A DNA stretch of 64,000 bases from Hymenobacter persicinus (GTDB taxonomy: Bacteria; Bacteroidota; Bacteroidia; Cytophagales; Hymenobacteraceae). Below, in pieces: positions 43,255 to 52,177 of the stretch. The notes under the pieces were generated by a model. It worked only from the letters and a program-made list of their open reading frames with translations, was not told where the DNA came from and did not search any database. Position 1 is the stretch's first letter. Every line of letters starts with the position of its first letter. The stretch is taken from positions 31,472 through 95,471 of the forward strand of contig NZ_SEWE01000018.1 in assembly GCF_004167665.1 (NCBI RefSeq), in the 5' to 3' direction. The position numbers and the translations under genes were made by a program.

Positions 43255-45966
43255 ATGAAACGACCCGTACACACTCTGACCTGGGCCTGCTGCGCGAGCC
43301 TGCTGCTGGCCGGCCCCGCCGCGCTGGCCAAGCCGGCAGTGACCGGCACAACCTTTACGCTGGCCAAGCACGCGGTTGCCCCGGCCCGCCGCCCCCTGAA
43401 GGGCCGCCTTACCGACGGCGCCGACAACGCCCCGCTGGCCTTTGCCTCGGTCGCCATCAAGGGCACCAACCGCGGCACCTCCACCGACGCCGAGGGCAAC
43501 TACAAGCTCGACGTAGAGGACGGCGACATCCTGGTGGTATCGTACGTGGGCTACGAAACCCGGGAAATCAAGGTGGAAGGGCAGGAAACGCTGAACTTCG
43601 CGCTTAAGTCGACTTCGCACGCCATGGGCGACGTGGTGGTGCTGGGCAGCCGCGCTTCCGAGGCCCGCACCAACGTGGACCTGCCCGTGCCCGTGGACGT
43701 GCTCAGCGCCAAGGAAATCACCAAAACCGGACAGACCGAGCTGGGCCAGATGATTCACTTCCTGGCGCCGTCGTTCAACTCCACCAAGCACGCCATTAGC
43801 AACGTAACCAGCTACGTGGACCCGGCCACCCTGCGCGGCCTGGGCCCCGACCAGACCCTGGTGCTGGTCAACGGCAAGCGGCGGCACCAGTCGTCGGCGC
43901 TGAACGTGAACAACGTGGTGGGCCGCGGCTCGGTGGGCACCGATTTGAACGCCATTCCCACCGCCGCCATTGAGCGGGTGGAAATCCTGCGCGACGGCGC
44001 CGCGGCCCAGTACGGCTCCGACGCCATTGCCGGCATTGTGAACCTGGTGCTGAAAAAGGCGCCCCGGGGCGGCACCGTGACCGGCAACTACGGCATCACC
44101 AAGGAAGGCGATGGCGACACCTACGACGCGGGCGTGAACTTTGGCCTGCCTCTGGGCAAGCGCGACGGGTTTTTCAACACCACCGTGCAGCTCCACCACA
44201 ACGAGCCCACGGACCGCTCCGGCGACTACAACGGGGCCGTGTACAGCACCAACCCCGAGCAGGACGCCACGCTCATTGCCCAGAACAACTTCAACCGCCA
44301 CGTGACGACCTACGGCACGGCCAAAAACACCATGGGCCAGCTGTTTTACAACGGCGAAACCAAGCTCGGCGAGGCCTGGACGCTGTATTCGTTCGGGGGC
44401 TACTCCCGCAAGGACATGACGGCCTACGGCTTTTTCCGCCAGCCCAGCAACAAGCGCCGGGCCGTGCTGTCGTTGTTTCCGAACGGCTACAACCCGGTTT
44501 TCCCGGCTAAGGTGCAGGATTTGGCGTCCACGGTGGGCGTACGCCGCACCACCGCCGGGGGCTGGAACCTCGACGTAAGCGCCGGCTTCGGCGGCAACAG
44601 CATCGAAACCTACGCCAACCACACCGTCAACCCCAGCTACGGCAGCGCCTCCCCCACCGACTTCTACACCGGCACCAACAAGTTTGGCCAGGCCCTGCTC
44701 AACGTGAACATGGCCAAGTCGCTGACCAAAATCGGGGGCCTCAAGTCCCTGAGCTTGGCCTACGGCGGGGAGTTCCGCATGGAGCGCTACCAGCTCGTGG
44801 CCGGCGACGAGGCGTCCTGGAAAAAGGGCCCCGTAACGGCCAATAACCCCGACGTGGGCTCCAGTGGCCGCGAGGGCATCGGCGAGCAGAACGCCGTGAA
44901 ACGCACCCGCAACAACGTGGGCCTGTACGTGGACCTGCTCAGCGACATCACCGACAAGCTGCTGGTGGGCACCGCCGCCCGCGTGGAGCGCTACTCCGAC
45001 TTCGGCGCCAACGTCTCGGGCAAACTCTCGACTCGCTACAAGTTCTCCGACCTGTTTTCGGTGCGCGGCTCCGTCAACCGCGGCTTCCGGGCCCCGTCGA
45101 TGCACCAGCTTTACTACTCCAACAACGCCGACGCCCAGTGGCTGACCATCAACGGCGTGTTCGACTCCTACCCCATTGCCCACCTGCGCAACGACAACCC
45201 CTACATTCAGCAGCTCGGCGTGGGCAAGCTCAAGGCCGAAACGACCCTGGACTACAACCTGGGCTTCACGGCCCAAATTGGCCCCAACCTGCAGCTGACC
45301 TCGGACCTCTACCAGATTGACATCAAGGACCGGATTGTGATTTCGGGCCAGCTCGACGCGACCAGCCCGGCGCTGGCGCCCGTCTTCCAGGGCTCGGGCA
45401 TTGCCCAGGTGCAGTTCTTCTCCAACGCCCTCGACACCCGCACCCGCGGCCTCGACGTGGTAGCAGCCTACCGCCAGAGCTACGGCAAAGACCAGGAGCT
45501 GAACCTGAGCGCCTCGATGATGCTCAACGAAACCAAGGTCCGCGGCGACGTGCGCACGCCGGATAAGCTCGCCAGCCTGAGCAGCGGCCTGATTGACCGG
45601 GTGATGGTGGGCCTGATCGAAGTAGCCCAGCCCCGTTCCAAGGCCATCGGCTCGGTCAGCTACCGCTACAAGAAGCTCGAAGGCACGCTGCGGGCCACTC
45701 GGTTCGGCGAAGTGACGGCCCGGCAGTCGGACCCGACTTTGGACCAGACCTTCCGCGCCAAAATCGTGACCGACGCCTCGGTGGCTTACGGCTTCACGCC
45801 CCGCCTCAACCTCACGCTGGGCGTCAACAACCTGTTCAATGTGTATCCCGACCAGATTGCCTTCCCCTCGCTGACGGCCTCGGGTCAGACGCCCTACACC
45901 CGCTTCACCTCCCAGTTCGGCTTCATGGGTGCTTACTACTTCACGGCTCTGAAGTACAGCTTCTAA
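43255..45966 (+). CDS. TonB-dependent receptor with CarboxypepD_reg-like domain
   Basis: The 903-residue product has a signal peptide ending 'GPAALAKP'. A CarboxypepD_reg-like domain lies at about 40-120 ('LKGRLTDGADNAPLAFASVA', 'DILVVSYVGYETREIKVEGQ'). The plug at about 125-245 has 'VVVLGSRASEARTNVDLPVP' and 'IERVEILRDGAAAQYGSDAI'. A large barrel follows, ending '...AYYFTALKYSF'. The motifs are closer to the siderophore/sugar receptor group (FepA-like plug with 'DGAAAQYGSDAIAGI') than to SusC, and no SusD is present. It faces the two-component operon across a shared intergenic region, so regulation by that system is plausible. The gene ends at a perfect 14-bp hairpin. Confidence 0.93.
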   Translation: MKRPVHTLTWACCASLLLAGPAALAKPAVTGTTFTLAKHAVAPARRPLKGRLTDGADNAPLAFASVAIKGTNRGTSTDAEGNYKLDVEDGDILVVSYVGYETREIKVEGQETLNFALKSTSHAMGDVVVLGSRASEARTNVDLPVPVDVLSAKEITKTGQTELGQMIHFLAPSFNSTKHAISNVTSYVDPATLRGLGPDQTLVLVNGKRRHQSSALNVNNVVGRGSVGTDLNAIPTAAIERVEILRDGAAAQYGSDAIAGIVNLVLKKAPRGGTVTGNYGITKEGDGDTYDAGVNFGLPLGKRDGFFNTTVQLHHNEPTDRSGDYNGAVYSTNPEQDATLIAQNNFNRHVTTYGTAKNTMGQLFYNGETKLGEAWTLYSFGGYSRKDMTAYGFFRQPSNKRRAVLSLFPNGYNPVFPAKVQDLASTVGVRRTTAGGWNLDVSAGFGGNSIETYANHTVNPSYGSASPTDFYTGTNKFGQALLNVNMAKSLTKIGGLKSLSLAYGGEFRMERYQLVAGDEASWKKGPVTANNPDVGSSGREGIGEQNAVKRTRNNVGLYVDLLSDITDKLLVGTAARVERYSDFGANVSGKLSTRYKFSDLFSVRGSVNRGFRAPSMHQLYYSNNADAQWLTINGVFDSYPIAHLRNDNPYIQQLGVGKLKAETTLDYNLGFTAQIGPNLQLTSDLYQIDIKDRIVISGQLDATSPALAPVFQGSGIAQVQFFSNALDTRTRGLDVVAAYRQSYGKDQELNLSASMMLNETKVRGDVRTPDKLASLSSGLIDRVMVGLIEVAQPRSKAIGSVSYRYKKLEGTLRATRFGEVTARQSDPTLDQTFRAKIVTDASVAYGFTPRLNLTLGVNNLFNVYPDQIAFPSLTASGQTPYTRFTSQFGFMGAYYFTALKYSF

Positions 45967-45992
45967 GGTAAAACGACGTAGCGGGCGGGGCC

Positions 45993-46028
45993 CCGGCGGG
46001 CAGGAAGCTGCAAATTCCTGCCCGCCGG
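45993..46028 (+). terminator. Terminator after the TonB receptor
   Basis: A perfect 14-bp stem (CCGGCGGGCAGGAA / TTCCTGCCCGCCGG) with an 8-base loop is followed by TTT. The T run is short. Confidence 0.75.
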
Positions 46029-46251
46029 TTTGGCGGCTTCCCACCGCGGTTTGTGGCTTCAGCCACTGTCAGACCAACGTTCCAAGCTGTGCGGGCGCGG
46101 GCGCGACAGTGGCCAAAGTCCGGGCCGCCGGCGAACTCCGGTACCGGCTGCCATGCTGCGCGGCGGCGGGTGCCGGGGTCCGTGGGTGGTCTGCCGGCCC
46201 CGCCCCTGCTTCGTTTGCCGTTTTGTTTCCACCCTCCTTTTCCACCCGCCC

Positions 46252-47604
46252 ATGCTCGCTCTTGCCGGCTTTGCCATGATCATCACCTTTATGGTGCTGA
46301 TTATGACCAACCGCCTTTCTGCCCTGACGGCGCTGCTGCTGGTGCCGGTATTATTTGCCCTGCTCACCGGTTTTGGTCCGCAGATGGGCCCGATGATGCT
46401 CGACGGCATCAAAAACATTGCCCCCACCGGCATCATGCTGGTCTTTGCCATCCTGTACTTCGGCCTGATGACCGACGCGGGCCTGTTTGACCCCATCATC
46501 GACCGGATCCGGCGCGTGGCCCACGGCGACCCGCTCAAGATTATTGTGGGCACGGCCTTGCTGGCTTTGTTTGTGTCGCTCGACGGGGACGGGGCCACCA
46601 CCTACATTATCGTCGTGACGGCCCTACTGCCCCTGTACCGGCGCCTGGGCATCAGCCCCCTGATTCTGACCTGCATGAACATGCTGGTGGGCGGGGTGAT
46701 GAACATTCTGCCCTGGGGCGGCCCCACGGCCCGGGTCATGAGCGTGCTTCACCTTGATAGCGCCCAGCTTTTCAACCCGCTGATTCCGGTGATGGTGGCC
46801 GGGCTGGCCTGGGTGTTCGGCGTAGCCTGGTACCTGGGCCGCAAGGAACGCAAGCGCCTGGGCCTCGACCACCTCAGCAAAACGCCCAAGGCCCACGCCG
46901 TGCTCGGCTTCGCGGCGGGCCTCGCCGCCCGGCCCGCTGCCGACGAAGGTCCCGGCATCGAGCTCAGCGACGAGGAGCGCGGCCTGCGCCGGCCCAAGCT
47001 GCTGTGGCTGAACGCCCTGCTCACGCTGGCGCTGATGGTGTGCCTGGTGCGGGAAGTGCTGCCGCTGCCGGTGCTCTTTATGCTGGCCTTCGCGCTGGCC
47101 GCCGTACTGAACTACCCGAATCTGAGCCAGCAACGGCAGCGGTTTGCGGCCCACGCGGGCAATGCGCTGTCGGTGGCGGCCATGGTTTTTGCGGCCGGCA
47201 TCTTCACCGGCATCCTTTCGGGCACCCACATGGTAGACGCCATGGCCCAAACTTTCGTACAGCTGGTGCCCACGTCGCTGGGGCCGCACTTTCCGGTGCT
47301 TACGGGCCTGGTTAGCGCGCCGCTTACCTTTTTCATGTCCAACGACGCCTTTTACTTCGGCATCCTACCTTTGTTTACCCAAGCTGCCGCCCAGTTTCAC
47401 GTGCCCGTCACCATGATGGGGCAAGCTTCGCTGCTGGGCCAGCCCGTGCATCTGCTCAGTCCGCTGGTGCCCTCCACCTACCTGCTAGTGGGCCTGGCGG
47501 GCGTCGACATCGGGGCCCACCAGCGCTTCACGCTCAAGTGGGCCTGCGGCACGGTGCTGGTGATGCTGCTGGCGGCCCTGGCCGTGGGTGTTGTTTCTTT
47601 GTAA
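46252..47604 (+). CDS. CitMHS-family citrate/divalent metal symporter
   Basis: The 450-residue product has about twelve membrane spans and follows the CitMHS (CitM/CitH) family: 'MLALAGFAMIITFMVLIMTN' at the start, 'SLDGDGATTYIIVVTALLPLY', 'NMLVGGVMNILPWGGPTARV', and the mirrored second half 'FFMSNDAFYFGILPLFTQAA'. These carriers take up citrate complexed with Mg, Ca or related ions with protons. The ATG at 46252 opens the first helix; in-frame sequence upstream is not coding-like. It is followed after 24 bases by a TerC-family gene, an association suggesting linked metal-ion handling (inference). Confidence 0.9.
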   Translation: MLALAGFAMIITFMVLIMTNRLSALTALLLVPVLFALLTGFGPQMGPMMLDGIKNIAPTGIMLVFAILYFGLMTDAGLFDPIIDRIRRVAHGDPLKIIVGTALLALFVSLDGDGATTYIIVVTALLPLYRRLGISPLILTCMNMLVGGVMNILPWGGPTARVMSVLHLDSAQLFNPLIPVMVAGLAWVFGVAWYLGRKERKRLGLDHLSKTPKAHAVLGFAAGLAARPAADEGPGIELSDEERGLRRPKLLWLNALLTLALMVCLVREVLPLPVLFMLAFALAAVLNYPNLSQQRQRFAAHAGNALSVAAMVFAAGIFTGILSGTHMVDAMAQTFVQLVPTSLGPHFPVLTGLVSAPLTFFMSNDAFYFGILPLFTQAAAQFHVPVTMMGQASLLGQPVHLLSPLVPSTYLLVGLAGVDIGAHQRFTLKWACGTVLVMLLAALAVGVVSL

Positions 47605-47628
47605 CTGCTGCCTGATTTTATCGACCTC

Positions 47629-48396
47629 ATGTACGCCGACCTCCAGCAAATCATTCAGAATCCCCTGCCGTCGCTGGCTATTGTCGGCAACCTGGTCATC
47701 ATCGAAAGCCTGCTGTCCGTCGATAATGCCGCGGTACTGGCCACCATGGTCGGTGACCTGCCCCGGGAGCAGCGCAAAAAGGCCCTGCGCTACGGCATCT
47801 TCGGCGCCTACCTCTTTCGGGGGCTTTGCATCCTGTTTGCCTCCTACCTCATCGAGTTCTGGTTTCTCAAGCCCCTGGGCGGCCTCTACCTGCTCTACCT
47901 CGTCTACGACCACTTCAAAGCCCGTAGCGCCCCCGAGCACGACGAAATCGAGAAGGAGAAAAGCTGGATCTACCGCAACACGCTGGGCTTATTCGGGCAG
48001 TTCTGGGCCACCGTGGCGCTGATTGAGCTCATGGACCTGGCCTTTTCCATCGACAACGTGTTTGCCGTCGTCGCCTTTACCGACAACCTGATTCTGATCT
48101 GCGTGGGCGTGTTTATCGGCATTCTGGCCATGCGGCTGGTGGCCCAGGGCTTCGTGCTGCTGATGGCCCGCTACCCGTTTCTGGAAGTGGCCGCCTTTAT
48201 CGTTATCGGGATTCTGGGGCTCAAGCTGCTGCTGTCCCTCGTCGAGCACTACCTGCCCACCCACCCCTTCAGCGTGTTTTTGGGTAGCCACGCCGCCGAA
48301 GTTGGCCTCACTGCCGTCACCGTGGGCGTGTTCCTGGTGCCGCTGATTTCGTCCTGGCTGTTCAACAAGCCCCGCCACCAGAATTTTCGGTTTTAG
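47629..48396 (+). CDS. TerC-family integral membrane protein
   Basis: The 255-residue product has about seven membrane spans. It carries the paired acidic motifs of TerC proteins: 'LLSVDNAAVLATMV' in the first half and 'DLAFSIDNVFAVVAFTDN' in the second. TerC proteins have been linked to tellurite resistance and, in Bacillus and E. coli (Alx, YceF/MeeF types), to manganese efflux and metalation of secreted enzymes. The gene follows the CitMHS gene with a 24-base gap and no terminator, so the two are probably one operon. The shared theme of divalent metals supports a metal role, but the ion is not known. Confidence 0.92.
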   Translation: MYADLQQIIQNPLPSLAIVGNLVIIESLLSVDNAAVLATMVGDLPREQRKKALRYGIFGAYLFRGLCILFASYLIEFWFLKPLGGLYLLYLVYDHFKARSAPEHDEIEKEKSWIYRNTLGLFGQFWATVALIELMDLAFSIDNVFAVVAFTDNLILICVGVFIGILAMRLVAQGFVLLMARYPFLEVAAFIVIGILGLKLLLSLVEHYLPTHPFSVFLGSHAAEVGLTAVTVGVFLVPLISSWLFNKPRHQNFRF

Positions 48397-48397
48397 C

Positions 48398-48425
48398 CCG
48401 CAAAGCCGGTCGGCCGGTTTTGCGG
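48398..48425 (+). terminator. Hairpin after the TerC gene
   Basis: A 12-bp stem (CCGCAAAGCCGG / CCGGTTTTGCGG, one G-T wobble) has a 4-base loop. It has no following T run, so it may act together with the hairpin at 48442. Confidence 0.55.
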
Positions 48426-48441
48426 CCGACGTTACCAAAAA

Positions 48442-48474
48442 AGCGGCGCCCCGACGTGAAGTCAGGGCGCCGCT
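48442..48474 (-). terminator. Terminator of the polyprenyl synthase gene
   Basis: The stem AGCGGCGCCC / GGGCGCCGCT has a 13-base loop and, on the minus strand, a following T run. It is 46 bases beyond the stop codon at 48520. Confidence 0.85.
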
Positions 48475-48519
48475 GTTCGTTAACCGGTACCTGTTGAGCC
48501 TAACCCAAGGCCACGGCAA

Positions 48520-49500
48520 TCAGTGGTTGCGCTCGATGGTGTAGTTGATCAGCTGCTCCAGCGACTCCCGCGACGGCGAGGCCGGAAAGGTGTGCAACAG
48601 GGCCAGGGCCTCGTCGCGGTAGGCGCGCATGGTCTGCACGGCGTAGTCGAGGCCCCCGGACTGCTTCACGAAGTCGATGACGGCCTGCACGCGGTCCTTG
48701 CGGCCGTCGTTGTTTTTGACGTTGTAAATCACCCGGCGCTTGGTGAGCCAGTCGGCCTGCTGCAGGGCGTAAATCAGCGGCAGGGTCATCTTCTTCTCCT
48801 TGATGTCGATGCCCACGGGCTTGCCGATTTCGTCGGTGCCGAAGTCAAACAAATCGTCCTTGATCTGGAAGGCCATGCCCACCTTCTCCCCGAAAAGCCG
48901 GGCCCGCTCGATGGTTTCCTTGTCGGCCCCGGCCGAAGCGGCCCCCACGGCGCAGCAGGAGGCAATCAGGGAGGCCGTTTTCTGGCGGATGATGTCGAAG
49001 TACACGTCCTCGGTGATGTCGAGGCGGCGGGCCTTTTCAATCTGCAGCAACTCCCCTTCGCTGAGCTCGCGCACGGCGTTGCTCACGATTTTGAGCAGGT
49101 CGTAGTCGTCGTGCTCCAAACTCAGCAGCAGACCCTTGCTGAGCAGGTAGTCGCCCACGAGCACGGCAATCTTGTTTTTCCAGAGCGCGTTGATGGAAAA
49201 AAAGCCCCGGCGGTAGTTGGATTCGTCCACCACATCGTCGTGGACCAGGGTGGCCGTGTGCAGCAGCTCAATCAGGGCCGCCCCGCGGAAGCTGGCTTCG
49301 GGCAGCGGGTCGCCCCCGCTGATTTTGGCCGTGAAGAACACGAACATGGGCCGGATCTGCTTGCCCTTGCGCTTCACGATGTAGCCCATGATCTTGTCGA
49401 GCAGCAGCACCTTGGTTTGCATGGAAGCCCGGAATTTGCGCTCAAATTCCTCCATTTCGGCCGCTATCGGGGCCTGTATCTCGTCCAGGGTACTTTTCAT
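48520..49500 (-). CDS. Trans-polyprenyl diphosphate synthase
   Basis: The 326-residue product is an all-helical prenyltransferase with both aspartate-rich motifs: 'TLVHDDVVDES' (DDxxD, residues 88-92) and 'FQIKDDLFDFG' (about 216-220). It also has 'GKQIRPMF' for allylic substrate and 'KEKKMTLPLIYAL'. The bulk at the residues before the first motif is typical of medium- to long-chain synthases (hexaprenyl to octaprenyl) that make the menaquinone side chain. The exact chain length is not certain. The start is the ATG at 49500, not one seven codons upstream. It is a single gene. Confidence 0.93.
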   Translation of the reverse strand: MKSTLDEIQAPIAAEMEEFERKFRASMQTKVLLLDKIMGYIVKRKGKQIRPMFVFFTAKISGGDPLPEASFRGAALIELLHTATLVHDDVVDESNYRRGFFSINALWKNKIAVLVGDYLLSKGLLLSLEHDDYDLLKIVSNAVRELSEGELLQIEKARRLDITEDVYFDIIRQKTASLIASCCAVGAASAGADKETIERARLFGEKVGMAFQIKDDLFDFGTDEIGKPVGIDIKEKKMTLPLIYALQQADWLTKRRVIYNVKNNDGRKDRVQAVIDFVKQSGGLDYAVQTMRAYRDEALALLHTFPASPSRESLEQLINYTIERNH

Positions 49501-49674
49501 GCGGGGGCTTGCGCGACTCAAGGCGGCCTCGGAGCGGCACCGGGCCGCTCAAAGCGCCACAATGATACGCGGCGGACCGGCCGTTTCCTAACCAGCAAAG
49601 GGGGCGCCGGGTTTTCCGGGCGTACCTTGCCGCCGCCGAAACCCAACGCTGCATCCTTCCCTGCCGACTGCCCC

Positions 49675-50553
49675 ATGCCCGCTCTGCCCCTCCGCCTCGA
49701 CTTCCTGCTCACTTCCCCCCACCACGCCCGGCCTTTCGCCGCCGATGCCCGCTACGTGCCCGACGGCCGCGCTAAGCCCGTGGTGGTGTTTGTGCACGGC
49801 TTCAAGGGCTTCAAGGACTGGGGCCACTTCAACGTGCTGGCCGACTGGTTTGCCCAGCAGGGCTTCGTGTTTGTGAAGCTGAATTTGTCGCACAACGGGC
49901 TGGTGGTGGGCGGCACCGGCGACTTGGAAGACCTCGACGCCTTTGGCCGCAACAACTTCAGCCTCGAGCTCAACGACATTGGTACCCTGCTCGACCAGCT
50001 CCAAGAGGGCGTGCCGGGCCTGCCTGCCGCCGAGTTGGACTTATCCCGCCTGGCCCTTATTGGCCACAGCCGGGGCGGGGGACTGGTGCTGCTCAAAGCC
50101 GCCGAGGATGCCCGCGTGCGGGCCGTGGTGACCTGGGCGGCCATCAGCAACGTGAATCCCGGCTGGAGCGAGGAGTTGATGCAGCAGTGGCAGCAGCAGG
50201 GCGTATTTCACGTCGAAAACTCGCGCACCAAGCAGCAGCTGCCCCTGTACTTTCAGATTGTGGAAGACTACCACCAGCACCGCCTGCGCCTCGACATTCT
50301 GCACAACGTGCGCCGCAAGCTGCGCCAGCCCTTGCTCATCACCCACGGCGACCAGGACGAAACTGTGCCCCTGGCCCGGGCCCACGAGCTGCACGCCCGC
50401 AAGCCCGACGCCGAGCTGCTGATTTTGCCCGGTGTGACCCACAACTTCGGCGGGGCCCACCCCTGGAACTCGCCCGAACTGCCGGCCGAGACGACGGCCG
50501 TGGCCGAAGCCACGGTGGCGTTTCTGCGGCGGATGCTGGCAGTGGAGCGCTAA
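49675..50553 (+). CDS. Alpha/beta hydrolase
   Basis: The 292-residue product has the alpha/beta hydrolase core: oxyanion loop 'VVVFVHGFKGFKDWGHF', nucleophile Ser132 in 'LIGHSRGGG', acid Asp in 'LLITHGDQDETVPL' and His in 'PGVTHNFGGAHP'. No signal peptide is present, so it is cytoplasmic, perhaps an esterase or acyl-peptide-like hydrolase. The substrate is not assignable. The frame extends far upstream without a stop, but that part is the complement of the polyprenyl synthase gene; the ATG at 49675 is the first with good coding character. Two AT-rich hairpins follow the stop. Confidence 0.88.
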   Translation: MPALPLRLDFLLTSPHHARPFAADARYVPDGRAKPVVVFVHGFKGFKDWGHFNVLADWFAQQGFVFVKLNLSHNGLVVGGTGDLEDLDAFGRNNFSLELNDIGTLLDQLQEGVPGLPAAELDLSRLALIGHSRGGGLVLLKAAEDARVRAVVTWAAISNVNPGWSEELMQQWQQQGVFHVENSRTKQQLPLYFQIVEDYHQHRLRLDILHNVRRKLRQPLLITHGDQDETVPLARAHELHARKPDAELLILPGVTHNFGGAHPWNSPELPAETTAVAEATVAFLRRMLAVER

Positions 50554-50574
50554 GGCGTCCGGCTGGCATATTCC

Positions 50575-50609
50575 GCAGCATATTTTTCGATTTTTGAAAA
50601 ATATGCTGC
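50575..50609. repeat. AT-rich perfect hairpin (first of a pair)
   Basis: GCAGCATATTTTTC / GAAAAATATGCTGC is a perfect 14-bp inverted repeat around the loop GATTTTT, 22 bases after the hydrolase stop. It has a weak terminator form in both directions and stands out in the GC-rich surroundings. Confidence 0.75.
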
Positions 50610-50615
50610 AAAACT

Positions 50616-50652
50616 GGTAGGCTATTTTCTGAAAATTGAAAAATAACCTACC
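50616..50652. repeat. AT-rich imperfect hairpin (second of a pair)
   Basis: GGTAGGCTATTTTC pairs with GAAAAATAACCTACC with one bulge and one mismatch, around the loop TGAAAATT. It lies 6 bases after the first hairpin and shares its loop-proximal TTTTC...GAAAA composition. The folK ATG is 27 bases downstream. Confidence 0.65.
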
Positions 50653-50679
50653 GATTCCCGCAGTGCTTTTCACCTCCTG

Positions 50680-51165
50680 ATGCCTACCGCTTACCTCTTG
50701 CTCGGCTCCAACCTCGGCGACCGGGCCGCCATCCTGCACGAGGCGGTGCTCAACTTGGCCGCCACCGCCGGTCCGGTCCAGGCCGCGTCGGGGCTCTACG
50801 AAACGGCCGCCTGGGGCCTCACCGATCAGCCCGCCTACCTCAACCAGGCCGTGCAGCTGGCAACGGAGCTGACGCCCGCGGCTCTGCTCGCCGCCTGCCT
50901 GGCCACCGAGCAGCGGGCCGGCCGCACCCGCCGCATCCGCTGGGACGCCCGCACCCTCGACGTGGACATCCTGCTCTACGACAACCTGGTGCTGGACTTG
51001 CCCGAGCTGCAGATTCCGCACCCCCGCCTGCCGGAGCGCCGCTTCGCCCTGGTGCCGCTGGCCGATATTGCGGCCGCCGTGGTGCATCCAGGGCTGGGCA
51101 AAACGGTGGCGGAACTGCTGGCCGCCTGCGCCGATGAGTTGCCGGTGCGGCGGCTGACGGAGTAA
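50680..51165 (+). CDS. folK: HPPK (folate biosynthesis pyrophosphokinase)
   Basis: The 161-residue product is 2-amino-4-hydroxy-6-hydroxymethyldihydropteridine pyrophosphokinase, which transfers pyrophosphate from ATP to hydroxymethyl-dihydropterin in folate synthesis. Family marks: 'LLLGSNLGDRAAILHEAV', 'SGLYETAAWG', 'YLNQAVQLATEL', 'RRIRWDARTLDVDILLYD' with the two Mg-binding Asp, and 'IPHPRLPERRFALVPLADI'. The length is standard. It is cytoplasmic. No other folate gene is adjacent, so it is not in a fol operon; the methyltransferase gene downstream is separated by 129 bases containing its own palindrome. Confidence 0.95.
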   Translation: MPTAYLLLGSNLGDRAAILHEAVLNLAATAGPVQAASGLYETAAWGLTDQPAYLNQAVQLATELTPAALLAACLATEQRAGRTRRIRWDARTLDVDILLYDNLVLDLPELQIPHPRLPERRFALVPLADIAAAVVHPGLGKTVAELLAACADELPVRRLTE

Positions 51166-51187
51166 GGTGCGCTGCCACCGCCTTTAC

Positions 51188-51205
51188 ATATACAATTTAG
51201 TATAT
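51188..51205. promoter_or_regulatory. AT-rich palindrome before the methyltransferase gene
   Basis: ATATAC-AATTTA-GTATAT is a perfect 6-bp inverted repeat 89 bases upstream of the ATG at 51295, followed by TATATTAG, one mismatch from the -7 consensus. It is a likely promoter/operator zone. Confidence 0.45.
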
Positions 51206-51294
51206 TAGATATTGCTCCGGCCCACTGGAGCTGTTTGCCCACTTGCCGCCCTTCCCCTCCACCGCTGTCGTCGTTTACCCAAACTCCTCACGCT

Positions 51295-52140
51295 ATGGAA
51301 ACCCAACTGGAAGAAATCCGCGAACAGCAAAAGCAAACCTGGAACAAGTTTTCCGCCGGCTGGCGCAAGTGGGACGATTTTACCATGGACTGGCTGCGGC
51401 CCATGGGCGAGGCAATTATCCATTCTCTGCACCTGCAACCCACCGACGTAGTACTCGACGTGGCCGCCGGCACCGGGGAGCCGGGCCTCAGCATTGCCGC
51501 CCGGGTGCCTCAGGGCCGGGTCGTTATCACCGACTTGGCCGAAAGCATGCTGGCCGTGGCCCGCGACAATGCCGCCAAAAAAGGGGTTTCCAACTTCGAA
51601 ACCGTGGTTTGCGACGTCTCGGAGCTGCCGTTTGCCGACAACACCTTCGACGCGGTAAGCTGCCGGTTCGGGTTCATGTTTTTCCCCGACATGCTCCGCG
51701 CGGCCCAGGAAATGGTCCGGGTGCTGAAGCCCGGCGGACGGGTGGCCGCGGCCGTCTGGAGCGTGCCGGCCAAAAACGTCTGGGTTACGGCCATCATGGG
51801 CACCATCAGCGCCAACATGCAGCTGCCCGCCCCGCCGCCCGGCGCTCCGGGCATGTTTCGCTGCGGGGCGCCGGGGTTTCTGGCCGATATCTTCCGGCAG
51901 GCCGGGCTGCACCACGTGACGGAGCAGGAACTCACCGGTACGCTCAACTGCGGCTCCAACGACACCTACTGGAACTTCATGAACGAGGTGGCCGCACCGG
52001 TAGTGGGCGCCTTGAGCAAGGCCGATGACGAGCTGAAAGCCCGCATCAAGCAGCAGGTCTTCGCCCTCGTCGACGAGAAATATCCCGACGGCACGGCCGC
52101 CCTCGACTACGGCACCGTCGTGGTCAGCGGGCAGAAGTGA
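51295..52140 (+). CDS. Class I SAM-dependent methyltransferase (UbiE/Methyltransf_11-like)
   Basis: The 281-residue product has the Rossmann methyltransferase core: motif I 'VVLDVAAGTGEPGLSIA', the acidic Asp in 'VVITDLAESML', 'CDVSELPFADNTFDAVSCRF' and 'VLKPGGRVAAAVWS'. The order is that of UbiE/COQ5-type enzymes, but the C-terminal half differs and is longer ('WNFMNEVAAPVVGALSKADD'), so it need not methylate a quinone. The substrate is unknown. The in-frame region before the ATG at 51295 is Pro-rich and unlikely to be translated. It is cytoplasmic, monocistronic, and ends at a strong terminator. Confidence 0.88.
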   Translation: METQLEEIREQQKQTWNKFSAGWRKWDDFTMDWLRPMGEAIIHSLHLQPTDVVLDVAAGTGEPGLSIAARVPQGRVVITDLAESMLAVARDNAAKKGVSNFETVVCDVSELPFADNTFDAVSCRFGFMFFPDMLRAAQEMVRVLKPGGRVAAAVWSVPAKNVWVTAIMGTISANMQLPAPPPGAPGMFRCGAPGFLADIFRQAGLHHVTEQELTGTLNCGSNDTYWNFMNEVAAPVVGALSKADDELKARIKQQVFALVDEKYPDGTAALDYGTVVVSGQK

Positions 52141-52177
52141 GGTCTGCGTCTGCTCTACAATTGAAATAACAAACAAA

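Noticed and set aside
42997..46044. 1015-codon open frame on the minus strand across the TonB receptor gene
   Set aside because: It is the complement of a well-supported receptor gene. The translation is rich in His, Gly, Val and Arg, as expected for a shadow of GC-rich coding DNA, and shows no domain.
48523..49674. Possible long N-terminal extension of the alpha/beta hydrolase
   Set aside because: It lies antisense to the polyprenyl synthase gene. The ATG at 49675 starts the normal-length hydrolase.
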